Source: Isoetes taiwanensis (taxonomy: Eukaryota > Streptophyta > Lycopodiopsida > Isoetales > Isoetaceae). Taken from it: a DNA stretch of 64,000 nt. The stretch covers positions 5,521,789-5,585,788 of the forward strand of contig JAJEKV010000012.1 of the NCBI GenBank assembly GCA_021234155.1. The letters are read 5' to 3'. Made by a program: the position numbers and the translations under genes. Under the pieces are notes generated by a model, which did no database searches, had not been told where the DNA came from, and saw only the letters and a program-made list of their open reading frames with translations. Numbering within the stretch: position 1 is the first letter of the stretch; every line of letters starts with the position of its first letter. Shown here in pieces: positions 32,901 to 44,609 of the stretch.

Positions 32901-33931
32901 GAAAGGGTTAAGTTATATCTCCAATAACTTACTTGAACCTGCCATCATATTGTATATATATTAAAAAATGTATGTAAGAATAGGTGCTCCTGCTGCTGCA
33001 TAGGTTGGAGGAGAGGCTATCTTGACCTAGTCTATTTGAAGGAGTAAGAGCACTACTTTTTAAAACCATGAAAAAGAAAATGCCACACAACTTGTATGGT
33101 TGATCAGCTTGATCATGTACGATGTCAGACAGGCAGTTGGCTTGAGCATGCCCTTCCTACAGTCCAATATCAGAGATTAAACTATATATAAGAGATCTAA
33201 AATGCTGAAGTTCGGCAAAGGCCACTGAAGTTTTGAAACTATGCTCAGTGTTAGTGTATAGTAACAACATTAATTGTCCATTTTACTGCAACTTCATGTG
33301 CCACTTTATGGCTATTACGTAAAGCTAGTGGGCAATGACCATATTTCGCTATCTATTGTTTAAATATAATATACAATGCTATAAATTACACTAACCATCT
33401 TTGTGAGCAGATTTCCCACCTGTCTTAATTTGCCCGAGTTAGCTGGATATGCCTTCAACTTGACGCCAACTCCAATGCAGTAATGTTTATACCAGAACAT
33501 AAGAGATGCAGTGCTGCCCTCATATTCTCTGCAAGAGAAATATTTAGGTAATGCACTAATTAAGCTTGCTAAAATTCACACATTTCAATGGGACATTACT
33601 ATATATAAAGCCTTAGTAAGAATCTGTCTAGTTCATGGATTAAAAATAACAATGTGAAGCAGAACATATATGCATGCATAATATTTCTTAGACAACTGAT
33701 AAAATATGTGAATAAGATACAGTATGGGTTTGCTCATATGCAAATACAATATGCAAATGAATTACGCAATATAAAATAGCATGTACGACTATTGAACAAA
33801 CAGCACACACTGTATACCTAAGACAAAATAAAATACGATTAAACAGGTCTCTTCACAAAAGAACCCAGGGCTTACCCATCAAATATTGGATTTCGTTTCA
33901 GTGCCACCATCGTTCAAGTTTGGTGGCTATG
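29996..33931. other. Unassigned AT-rich region, no gene recognised
   Basis: About 3.9 kb without a convincing coding frame, RNA gene or transposon end. Small tandem repeats are present: three units of about 55 bp at 32498-32646 sharing TAAATCATTATCCA, and a two-unit repeat near 32340-32450 sharing CATTTATAACCTA. It could be intron or intergenic host DNA; nothing in the sequence decides this. Confidence 0.4.
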
Positions 33932-34916
33932 CACCTCAGACAATGTCACATTCTGAATAAATGGAAGTAAATGTGCTATGACATCTTCATGTCAAACCAA
34001 AGATAGCATATCACGAATAATCCTCCACTGTAATTGATTGAATTCTGATAATGCAACAGACCAAGTACCAGGGCTAGATGATCTGCTCCACATGTAGGTA
34101 ACTGGAAAAAGAGTGACCATATAATGCACCGCAGTCTTTAAGTTAAAATACAAATGATTAAAAATCAAGAGAGGTGAGAATAGCAAAATGCTATCTATGA
34201 AATCCATTCAACATGAAAGCATTTGCATAAAGCAAAGGATTCAGAAAGCACAACAAAATTAATACATGTGATATATAGAGCTCAGCTAATACATGATCTG
34301 CTAGGGATAAATACATAATCTGTTAGAACACCACAGAAAAACGCCGAGTATGAGCAATCACGGTATGGCATAGGCAGACATATATGCTCCATACGTATTC
34401 CCTAAAATAATTGGAGCCCGACTTTTTCAAACCTAAGATAATCGAAGTAAAAAAGAAGACAAATAATTCAAGAGGAAAACCTGAAACAACCATAGGATCC
34501 TGAGGCACACAGAAGGAAGACTCCTATTTCTGACCTACGTCCTATCCATGTCGGAATTCATACAAAAAAGCCATGATGTCACTTGATAACATAGTGGCAG
34601 TTAAAGAAGTAAGCATTGTAAGAAGCTTTAGAAGATTGAATATACTTGCACAGAAGACGTCTCTGCTCCGAGATGAGATGGGTCTAAAAAAATTCAACCG
34701 GAATGGCACAGAGATGGTCAAAACACAAACTCCTATTTCTGTCTTCTACACGCGTCTCGTACCTTATCAAAATCCATGCCGTCGTATCCATGAAAACCCA
34801 AAAGCAAAAATCTTAGCATTGACTCTTTCCCGATTTTTGGAATATCGGAAAACTTTCCCGGTAGAAAAAACTTTTAAAACCTTAGGAAATCATTCTTAAA
34901 AGAAAATCCAAAAAGT
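33932..34916. repeat. 985-bp tandem duplication, first copy
   Basis: CACCTCAGACAATGTCACAT at 33932 recurs at 34917, a period of 985 bp. The second copy is 34917-34952 plus 44615-45563, interrupted by element D. The two copies differ by scattered substitutions and small indels. Two short open frames inside (108 codons at 34573, 71 codons at 33992 minus) are present in both copies but resemble nothing known to me. Confidence 0.88.
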
Positions 34917-34952
34917 CACCTCAGACAATGTCACATTCTGAATAAATGGAAG

Positions 34953-35397
34953 TGTTGATGTTTGGGGTTCTTGGCATCACCTTGCAGCAGCAGTCCATGA
35001 CTGCCGGATGCCACAAGGCTGCCACAAATGCTCATGGATCAACAAAAGAAGATGGGAAGAACTCCAAGAACAAGAACAAAGCAAAGAATGAACAAAACAG
35101 AATCATATTGATGCTCCAAAAGGAGGTGCTCCAAAACGTGAGCAAAAACCTAAACAATGAGAGGAAATGCTCTCTCTAAATAGTAGAGCAAAACCCTAAC
35201 CCTAACTGACATCTCACCCTCCACAGATCTAGGCTAAATCTGGGCCATAGATTGTGGGGTCCAATATGACAAATACATGTGGCCTATGCCACCTACCACA
35301 TATGTGGGCTAAATCTGGGCCCTAGATCAAGTGGTCCAATGTGATAAATACATGTGGCCTATGCCACTCATACATATGTTTAGCCCAAAGGCTAACA
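34953..35397 (-). mobile_element. 3' LTR of element D
   Basis: Ends are TGTTGATG at 34953 and CTAACA at 35397. It contains a two-unit repeat of about 80 bp (35233-35380; shared ACATGTGGCCTATGCCA). Nearly identical to 44163-44609 except for a patch near 34981-35010. Confidence 0.88.
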
Positions 35398-37253
35398 CTC
35401 CCCCACCACACCAAACTATGTAGAACCTTTATAACATCGGGTTAAACATTTACAACAAAAGGCCAAAGTGAGGGGAGGTAACGATAATGTCGCCGAAAAT
35501 TCTTGATCAAAAAAATGCCAATGTCGATGAAGTACCAAAAGCATGAGAGGTTGAGAAGGCTGTCACCACTTCTCTTGAGCTTGCCACGAGCTCCTTTAAT
35601 TCCATAGAAGTCGAATCTAATGTTGAGAAGGCTGTCACCACTTCTCATAGAGCTTGCCACTTAGCTCAATACATGCCCAATCAAAGTGTCTTGTAATGAG
35701 TTGAACAAAAATGAGGAAACAAAATTGTTGAAGGGCTTAAGGCCCTAAGTCATCTTCACGCCATGTGCTGAACTTGAAAGAGTTTGAACAGATAATTGAA
35801 CTTGAAGGAGTTGAAATTGAAGGGGTGGAAGGCCCTAAGTCATCTTCACGCCATTTGTTGAACGTGAACGAGGCTCAATCGCCATGTATTATGGACGGAT
35901 GTGGTTGATCAAAATGTTGAACTTGAAAAAGTTGACACCAAAGAGAAATTGTTGAAATTGGCCTGCACACGCCATGTGGCCATGTGAGGTTGATGTACGA
36001 AGGGGCGGAAGGCAGAATTCATCTTCACGCCATTGCAGGAACTTGAAATTTGTTGGTACAAAGGTGCAAAGCGGATCTAAGAATCGGGCAAAAGATGAGG
36101 CGTCCCCCAAAATGTGCCAAAGATATGCTCCAGATGCTGCTTGCATCAAAAGTGGATCGAAAGTTTGTGCTTGAAGTCACGCCGTGAGGGGCCATGACAA
36201 TTTTGTGGGACTCACGCCATGGGGCCGTGATGTTTGAAGTCACAGTTGCATGAAATTTTACCTCCAAAGGCAGAATGATAGGACCAGATATTCTTGTATG
36301 TAAAAAAATGGCTTGAACATTAGAAGGGGTGAAAAACACCAAAAATATGGGCCATGTGGAATATTCAAGTGTCGAAGTCTCTCTAGGAAAGAAAGTCATA
36401 AAGGATGATGACAATGTGGTGACATGAGAGAAATGTGCCACGCCAGAGGATGGGTCGTGGGGTTTGATGCCGTCAGGTATCGGATGTTGAGGCCACGCCA
36501 TGGGGCCGTGGTTCACGCAGAGGCCACGCCCGTGACGGGCCGTGGGAGCGTCCACGCCGTGATGGGCCGTGGGAGCAGGCCACGCTATGAAGGGCCGTGG
36601 GAGGTATGTGCAGATATTGCAGAGTGGAAGCCAAGCCGTGATGGCCGTGGGCTTCTACAAAGGTTTTGCAGATGCACGCTGGTAAGGATTTGCAGACTTG
36701 AAGCCACGCCGTGATGGGCCGTGGGGCTCTGATGCTCTGACGGAAGAGGTTCTTGATGGCAGAGAGGCCACGCCGTTATGGGTCGTGGGGTGCAAAGCCA
36801 CGCTCTGAGTTTTCTGAGGTATGACAACGCCGTGGAGCATTCACGCTTTTGTCTGCAACGAATCTGTAGAGGGAAACGAATCTGTGGAGGTAAGGAATAG
36901 GTCATGCCTCGAAAATAGGCAGACGGTCGCCCCTGCTAGGTCGATGCTTATAGAGTGGTTTTGCATTGTGCTTGACAAATCCATGTTGGTTTTGCCTTGA
37001 TTACAGAAAAATGAGATGGTGCAAAGGTCTGACAAATCCGGACCTCCTTTCTTGAAGCAGAAAGCGAGATATGGCGTAAAACATGCCATGCATTGGAGCT
37101 AACTTACGCACCGCGCCCAAAATCTGCCTTCCTCGCTCAAATAGAGAAGAATCTAGGATATGTCATGATCTGGGCGAAACCAGTCGGCCTGTGACTGAAG
37201 GACGTTGATTTGCACAATTTTGTGAAGGTCGAGGAAGCACGGACAGAGGTATA
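35398..37253 (-). other. Internal region of element D, part 1, with hairpin motifs
   Basis: No gag-pol. Between 36179 and 36800 about nine copies of a motif close to CCACGCCGTGATGGGCCGTG recur at irregular spacing. Each can fold through CCACG and CGTGG. The longest open frames (176 codons at 36555-36025 minus; 106 codons at 36905-36585 minus) are partly made of this repeat and are not recognised. Confidence 0.55.
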
Positions 37254-37590
37254 TGTTGTAAATAGACTCAAAAGGTAATGACAGAACAGCAAGTAAGAGT
37301 CTAGTTGATAATGGAAGAACAGATTACAACATGCAAGGCAAGATGAGTATCTTGCTTATGTTTAGATCCTTGATCAAGGGAACACACAAATGAACCGATG
37401 GTTGTGCCCTCAAGATCGCTCATATAAATAGAAGGAACTTTAAAAAGCTAAAACGGTAAAGGAATCTAATTAAAGCATGAACAACAAACTTAGTGGTTCC
37501 GAGATTCTGTTTGACGGAGATTCCTCGGCCGCCGAGATTCTTTTGCGACGCTGTTAATCTCAACACCCCCACTCAGCAACATGAAGAATC

Positions 37591-38994
37591 TCAATGACGG
37601 ACTCGCTGTCGATCGATCCCCACCGTGAGCATAGCCATGAGATGAAGAAAGGTGACAAACCCATTTAACTTAGGACGACCCAATGGTTTGGTCGATATCT
37701 CAGCATATCTTCTAGGGAGGTATTTGAGAGTGATTATGCCATCTTCAACAAGTTGACGAATGAAGTGATATTGGATGTCAATATGCTTCATTCGTTTATG
37801 GAGGACAGATTTTTAGCAACAGCCAAGGCACCTTGATTATCGCTGTGCGTAAGACCATTGGAAGATGTGAGACCAAGCTCAATGCTAAGACGTTGAATCC
37901 ATATGGCTTCTTTGGCCGGCATGAGAGAGAGCAACATATTCAAATTCGGGTGGAGAGAGCAACACATTTTTTGTTTCAGATCGCCCAACCGATGGCTGCC
38001 CCCGCGCAAGAGTGAAAACAAAACGTAGAAATGGATCTTCGGTCATGGTGGTCACCAGCCCCACCGCGCATCAATCGTAGCCAAGAATGATAGAAGGTTC
38101 AATTGCATTATAGAGAAGGCCATAGGTGGAGGTACCCAGCAAGATAGCGAAGGACACGCTTGATGGAAATGCAATGGGATTGTTTGGGATCAAGAGCAAA
38201 ACCGGGCCGAAGTTTACACTGCAGGTAAAGAAAGATCGTATGCAGTGCAAAGAAAAAAGTTTAAGAGGCCAAGAAGTGTCGTAATTGTCACGGATGGGAA
38301 GAAGATCAGGAGAGCATGGAGGATCGGTGGGAAGGAAGGAAATGTTGGGCTCAAGAGGAGTAGAAACGGGCTTGCAATGGAGCATACCATAACGGGCCGT
38401 ATATCTTGGATGTATTTATGCCGGGTGAAGATGGAGGAGGCCATTGGGGCGGTCATACCGATTGTCATGCCAAGAAAATAAGAAGCGGGCCAAGATCCTT
38501 CATCCGAAAATGGGTTTGAAGTCGGAGCTTAACTTGAGCAAGAAGATGATCATCTGGCAGCCTATGATTAGTAAATCATCAACGTAAACAAGGATGATGA
38601 CAAGAGAAGGATCCAAAAGAAAATAGACATTTCGGGTCGATTGGCATCCGGAAAAACTTGAGGCGCAGTAAGGTTTGATCAAGCTTAGCATACCAAGATC
38701 GAGAAGCCCGTTTAAGTCCGGTATAAGGCTTTGTGTAAGAGACAAACCATGTCAGCACTAGTGGAATGAATGAAACCTTCTAAGTTGTTCGATGTAGACC
38801 TCCTCAAGAAGATCACCATAAAGGAATGCATTGTTTACATCCATCTGGTGAACGTGTAGGTGCTTGAGAGCAGCTAGTGCAAGGATCAATCTGACAGAAG
38901 ACATCTTGGCCACAGGAGCAAAAGTTTCTGCATAGTCTAGCCCTTCGACCTGGCTGAAGCCTCGGGCAACAAGCCGAGCTTTGAACCTGTCCAC
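37591..38994 (-). pseudogene. Reverse transcriptase and RNase H of copia element E
   Basis: RT starts with YKARLVARGFSQ-type sequence (FKARLVARGFSQVEGLDYAE, then TFAPVAKMSSVRLILALAA) and HQMDVNNAFLYGDLLEEVY, carrying the first catalytic Asp. After a frame change, VIILVYVDDLLIIG has the YVDD box at 38586-38575. RNase H follows (LTHSDNQGALAVAKN, then KHIDIQYHFIRQLVEDGII). At least three frame breaks lie between 38760 and 37790, and the stretch near 38100-38480 is heavily altered. Not translatable as one protein. Confidence 0.85.
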
Positions 38995-39352
38995 AAAACC
39001 AGCACTGTTATATTTAACTTTATAGACCCATTTGCTCCCGACAATAGCTCGGTTGGGTGGGCGAGGGACAAGAGACCATGTCCCGGTAGCATGGATAGAA
39101 GCAATTTAATCCTGCATAGCTTGAATCCACTGGGAGTTTTCAGAACTAGCAATGGCTTGAGAGTAAGATTGTGGTTCAAGAGGGATGATCCGTAACAATG
39201 AGACCGTGACTTTTAGTCCGTGGGAGCTTTAATGCTCACTCTAATTGGGCGAGATGAAATGACAGGAGGTACAGGTGTAGCACAAGAGGGAATGGTATCT
39301 GGAGAAGGAGGTACATATGCAGCACAAGAGGGAATGGTATCTGGAGAAGGGG

Positions 39353-41363
39353 TCAACAAATCGGTAGGGTAGGGTAGGGAAGGGCGCAAGCCGCTTGTGA
39401 TGTAGTATGAATGTGTGGGGAAGAATCAATCTCAATAATAGGAACTTCTGGTAGAGAAATGTCAAAGGATGGAGTAGGATTTTCAGCAAAACAAGGCTCC
39501 AGTTCATTAAAAGAAGCATGGCAAGTGATGATCAGTCGATGGGAGTCAAGAGCAAACAGTCTGTAAGCTTTGTGTGTCAAAGAATACCCAATAAACATGC
39601 AGGGAATGGCCTTAGGCTGCAATTTTGATCTCTTTTCTTTAGGAATATGTGCAAAAGCTTTGCATCCAAAAACCTTGAGGTGATCAAGAGAAACAGGGCT
39701 GCCATTTCGGATTTCAGCTGGAAGCTTGTGGCTAAGACTTGAGTGAGGCATGCGATTGAGCAAGTAGGCTGCTGTACAAATGGCTTCTCCCCAAAAAATG
39801 TCAGGAACGTGCATGGCTAGCAAAAGACTTCTGGCCATTTCCATCAAGGTGCGATTTGCACGCTCAGCTCTTCCATTTTGTTCTGGAGAGTAGGGAGACG
39901 AAACTTCATGGCGAATGCCATGACTGGAGAAGAAATTCTGAAATCTGTGGGAATTGAACTCGCCACCTCCATCACTTCTGAAGGTTACCATCTGCTTGCC
40001 TGTGTAACGTTCCTCCTGAGTGATGAACTGAACAACATATTCAAAAGCTTGACTTTTAGCAGTTAGAAGAAAAATAGAAAGATATCTGCAGGGTAATAAA
40101 GAGTGGCTAAAATTCGCCAAATGGCTATTTTTTAGACCTTTAGTGAAATTTCATGGCTAAAGTTTATAAAGGCAATTTTTTTAGAAAAAGCATAATTTAG
40201 CCACTTCAAAAGGGGGTAAATTCTGAACGCTTAGAGTTTAGCCGGGATTGTTTGCTGCATGGTGTACTGAATCGCCTTCTCTAAAGTTGATTAGGAGAAC
40301 CCTGATCAATTAAAATAGCCATGCCAATTCTATTCAGGGATCTCTTTCATTTAGGAATTGCCATTAGCTACCTCAATCATATTTTGAATTTGTATCTATA
40401 AGCTGTTTAAGTTAATTGCTATGAAGAATGTTACATGATGTGCATTTTAAGCTTTAAATAGTAGTGATCTCTTCTTGCAATTGTTGACCCTAAAGGGCTT
40501 CATCACCAAATTCACCATTTGGATGCATTTGACTCCAACGTAAACATGCATGTTCCTTCAAATGATATTGTTTGTTCCTTATGAATTGTACTTTGAACAA
40601 ATTGTTATCATTTTGTAAAAGAAGCATATTGAATCAATGTTTAATCAGTGCTCAAAGTTTGAAGTTAAATAGTTGCACTTTAGCTGGGGACCAAGAAAAA
40701 TTCGCCAACATCAAAATTTCATGTCATATAAATTTTACATTTTAGCCAAATGGGAAGATAATTCAAGGGCTTTATTTTATCAAATTTCGCCAAGAAAAAA
40801 CTCTAAGAACTTTTGTTTTTCATAGGTTTAGCCAACCTTAATTTGAATAGAAAAACATTTAGGGTTGTTAAAATTTACCCTGGATATCTGCTATAATCAT
40901 CCAAAAGTACCAAAATGTATTTGGAACCATTGAAGGAAGGAGGTTTTATGGGGCCACATAAATCTGCATGAAGTTGGAGTAAATCAGTGGCGTGACTGGT
41001 GGATGGAGGAAAAGAGGCTCTGGAACTTTTACTGATGAGACAAATGTTGCAGGGCTTGGCAGCATGAGCACTGTTCGACAAAAGATCTTGCTTGATGAGT
41101 TGTTGGATCCGGTTTGAGCCAACGTGGCCCAAGCGGTAGTGCCACAAAGATTCAGAAGTGGGACCAGTGAAGGCAAAATGAGCAAATTCAGGTTCTTGGG
41201 TAGTGATTTGATATAGGTTTCCAAGCCTTCGTCCAGAGAGAAGCAAGACATTATCAGGACCTCTTATGTGGCAAGCACCATGAGTGAAATTCACATGAAA
41301 ACCATCATCAGTGAACTTACTGACTGAAAGTAGGCTTTTGTGCAAACCAGGAACGTGGAGCAC
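39353..41363 (-). pseudogene. Integrase of copia element E, split by a hAT MITE
   Basis: From 41363: GAG-pre-integrase and zinc-binding part (LWHYRLGHVGSNRIQQLIKQ, CNICLISKSSRASF), then LLDDYSRY. The frame is cut exactly there by the MITE at 40089-40882. It resumes with LSIFLLTAKSQAFEYVVQF, FRSDGGGEFNSHRFQ and YSPEQNGRAERANRTL, carrying the second Asp and the Glu of the DDE triad. Without the MITE and its extra target copy the two parts would join in register, so the gene was open when the MITE landed. Confidence 0.9.
40089..40882. mobile_element. hAT-type MITE F, 794 bp
   Basis: Terminal inverted repeats CAGGGTAA and TTACCCTG bound the element, and a perfect 8-bp target-site duplication GATATCTG flanks it (40081-40088, 40883-40890). 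CAGGG-type ends and 8-bp duplications are typical of the hAT superfamily. It has no transposase gene and carries internal repeats of GGCTAAA and GCCAAAT type. Confidence 0.92.
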
Positions 41364-42486
41364 AGATAGATAGATAGATGGATATTCACAACCCCTTTGC
41401 CAATGCCCAATTGTTGTGAATGATCACCCATCTTGACAATGCGGGCTGTGGTGAGAGGCATATACTGAAGGAACAAGGATCGATGAGGTGTCATGTGAGT
41501 GGTTGCTCGTTCTAGAAACCATGAGGGGCAATGGAAAGAAAAAGAATCATCTGGCTGCAAAAGATACTCAAAAGGCTCATCAAGAGCAAGGGTGTCATCA
41601 ACAAAGCAACTGTAATCTTCCTCTTCTTTTCCGCTTTCAAAGAAATTACCATTTTCTTCAGTGAATGTCCTTGGAGAGGCAATGGGTGCAGGTGCTGGAC
41701 ATTCTTTGGCATAATGCCCAAGCTTCTTACAGCGGTGGCATTTGGCAGTGCTCTTGTCTGGGCGATTTCGACGAGAATTTTGCCTCCTTGGCTCCCTTTT
41801 AAAATCTGCAAGCATGGCAGACTCAACTTGCTTGGTGATTTCAGCAATCATCAAAGCATCTTTAGGGACAGCCTTGGACTGTTGTTGTTGACGAAGTGCC
41901 TCTTGCTGAATTCGGTCAAGAGCAGCCTCAAATGTATAATCCTCAATGTGTCCTTGCAGATTGATTATCAGACCATCAAAAGTGTTAGGCAAACTATTGA
42001 GTAAGAGGCAAACCTTCTCATCTTCTGATATGTCACTTCCAGTGGCATTCAAATCATCCACTAGTTCCTTCATGCGACATATGTGATCAGTCACATCTCC
42101 ATCTTCACTCAACTTTAAGTTATAAAGCTGATTTCTGAGAAGGACACGCTGAGATGCATTCCTTGAAGCATAATGATGCTCAAGAAGGCGCATGATATCT
42201 CTGCTTGTGTTGGCCCCCTTGACCAGCCTTGCAGGATTATCATCCAATCCCTGGCAGATCCACAGTTTTGCTTTCCTATCTTTTTCAACATCAAAAGATA
42301 GATCCACCTCCAATCCACCGAGGGAGCTACATGCGCAATATTGGATGCTTGAGAATCCACAACTTCCCATAAGCTATGATCCTCCAAGAGCATGCGCATT
42401 CTCCACTTCCACATCTGGAAGTTCTTGCCATTGAATCTAGGAATGGTACGAATTGGATTTGCAGTGTTCAAACCAAGGGCTTCCAT
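41291..42486 (-). pseudogene. gag and protease of copia element E
   Basis: The start is ATG 42486 (MEALGLNTANPIRTIPRFNG), followed by QMWKWRMRMLLEDHSLWEV, the usual copia gag start. A frame change near 42330 leads to the long gag frame with NQLYNLKLSEDGDVTDHICR, a Gln-rich stretch and the zinc knuckle CHRCKKLGHYAKEC. The protease should follow with a DSGAT motif, but here reads WFLERATTHMTPHR, so the catalytic aspartate is missing. Confidence 0.87.
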
Positions 42487-42877
42487 TATCAAGAATAGGT
42501 AACTTCTGAGAAAAAAGGAATGAAGACGGCTTAGGCGATTCAAAAACGTCGTGGGCCCATAACCTGTTGTAAATAGACTCAAAAGGTAATGACAGAACAG
42601 CAAGTAAGAGTCTAGTTGATAATGGAAGAACAGATTACAACATGCAAGGCAAGATGAGTATCTTGCTTGCGTTTAGATCCTTGATCAAGGGAACACACAA
42701 ATGAACTGATGGTTGTGCCCTCAAGATCGTTCATATAAATAGAAGGAACTTTAAAAGCTAAAACGGTAAAGGAATCTAATTAAAGCATGAACAACAAACT
42801 TAGTGGTTCCGAGATTCCTGCTGACGGAGATTCCTGCTGACGAGATTCTTGCTGACGCTGTTAATCTCAACAGTATA

Positions 42878-44162
42878 TGCCGAAAAGACTTATTTGCGCT
42901 TCGAATGCTTATGTCTGCATGACTGGAGATTGTTCGGGCCAGAAAGGGGAGAGCCTTGAAGAAAGCACAGAAAAATTCCGAGAGATAATCCGCTGTGGGC
43001 AGTGGTTGGGGATTTCTTGTGGCGCAAATATGTTGTCGGATATGGTCCCCTGAAGAATGAGTGAAGAATCGACAGGGTTGGAAGATGCCGCACGCATGTT
43101 GAAAATGGAAACGCAATTTTGCGCAAAAATGGTGAGTCTTTTTCTTCAGACCGAGACTTTACCGGGTCATGACGGTTGAAGTCGGTGTCAGACTTGTAGG
43201 ATATCCCGTCCCGGAAAAACAGAGTAAGCTTGTGGGTGAATCTTATGCTAAGACCGAAAATGATTCGATCATTGTGGGTCGAGGAAAACTCTCTAGAAAA
43301 AAGCGAGCAAGATATGGGGTTGATTGGTCCAAACATTAAATGTTAGGGGGCCGACCCAGACCGAGAATCGGCGGATGTTTGCCGGGCTTGGTGTTATTGA
43401 GCTCAACGCCCGGGAAGCTATTGCTATAAAAACTTCTCGAGTCCCAGCCTTAAGAGCGTAAATGCTTTTGAGGGGGCGATGATGGCTCGTCGGAAACAAG
43501 GCCAAGCTCCTATTTTGTGAAAAAACCCGAAATGTAATCTTAAATCAATGTTGCTCCAAGAGTGCTTGCAGAGAGGGGAACTATACTCAGAGCCGTTGGG
43601 GATCTTTTGTGCGGAAATTCCGTAGCTTGCTGTCCCAAAATTTGCCCCTTTTGCTGAACTGCAGAAAAATAGTAACGAATAGAACTCAGAGGAGCCAAAG
43701 TCTGATGGATGCGATGTTAGAATGCCGAAATTGAACCAAGATTTGGTGTTGCTTGTGTCTGCACCCAAAAAAACATAACTGTACCGCCTTTGGCAATCAT
43801 GTCGCAGAAGAAATATTGCTCCTTGGCTTGAATGTGAGCACACAGGATAGAAAAAATAAAATGTGTCGATGCTGAACCCAAATAAATGGAACAATTATAT
43901 GCTCCTGGCTTGAACGGTTACAGAGAACAGAGTACAGAACAGAGTATGGATAGGAAAAACAATGTGGATAATGAACCCAAATGTGACAAATAACAATCTA
44001 AGTTCACCCCTTTTTTGAAAACGTGGGCAGATATAGCAGAGATGAGGATTGAAGACAGTGTCGATGTAGAACCAAATTTTTTCTTGAAAACTTTTGGAGA
44101 TGCTTGAAATAAAAAACAAGAGAGTGATCATGAGCCCAAGAGACCCCGGCATGAGGCGCCAG
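42878..44162 (-). other. Internal region of element D, part 2, no recognised gene
   Basis: This is the 5' part of element D (minus), next to its likely primer-binding site at 44149-44162. Open frames of 120-156 codons exist on the minus strand but carry no motif I recognise. No gag or pol. Confidence 0.55.
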
Positions 44163-44609
44163 TGTTGATGTTTGGGGTTCTTGGCATCACTTTTGCGCCA
44201 AAGATCCATGATCAGCGGATGCCACAAGGCTGCCACAAATGCTCATGGATCAACAAAAGAAGATGGGAAGAACTCCAAGAACAAGAACAAAGCAAAGAAT
44301 GAACAAAACAGAATCATATTGATGCTCCAAAAGGAGGTGCTCCAAAACGTGAGCAAAAACCTAAACAATGAGAGGAAATGCTCTCTCTAAATAGTAGAGC
44401 AAAACCCTAACCCTAACTGACATCTCACCCTCCACAGATCTAGGCTAAATCTGGGCCATAGATTGTGGGGTCCAATATGACAAATACATGTGGCCTATGC
44501 CACCTACCACATATGTGGGCTAAATCTGGGCCCTAGATCAAGTGGTCCAATGTGATAAATACATGTGGCCTATGCCACTCATACATATGTTTAGCCCAAA
44601 GGGCTAACA
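44163..44609 (-). mobile_element. 5' LTR of element D
   Basis: 447 bp, TGTTGATG to CTAACA. Matches 34953-35397 almost throughout; a patch at 44191-44222 differs strongly. Followed on the right by the target duplication GGAAG. Confidence 0.88.

Larger units (their letters stand above)
37254..42872 (-). mobile_element. Ty1/copia element E, full length, nested in element D
   Basis: LTRs of 312 bp (37254-37565) and 308 bp (42565-42872) flank it, with a perfect target-site duplication GTATA (37249-37253, 42873-42877). A polypurine-like GTGGGGG sits inside the 3' LTR on the minus strand, and GGTTATGGGCCCAC just inside the 5' LTR is the probable primer-binding site. Domain order gag, protease, integrase, RT, RNase H identifies Ty1/copia. 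The LTRs are similar, so insertion was recent relative to the gypsy copies, but frameshifts and the MITE at 40089 inactivate it. Confidence 0.92.
34953..44609 (-). mobile_element. LTR element D, large non-coding (LARD-like)
   Basis: LTRs of 445 and 447 bp flank it, with a perfect 5-bp target-site duplication GGAAG (34948-34952 and 44610-44614). On the minus strand a polypurine tract GGTGTGGTGGGGGAG adjoins the 3' LTR and TGGCGCCTCATGCC, a likely primer-binding site, follows the 5' LTR, so it is read leftward. After removing copia element E the internal region is about 3.1 kb, with no gag or pol motif. It fits a large retrotransposon derivative mobilised by another element's proteins. Confidence 0.83.
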
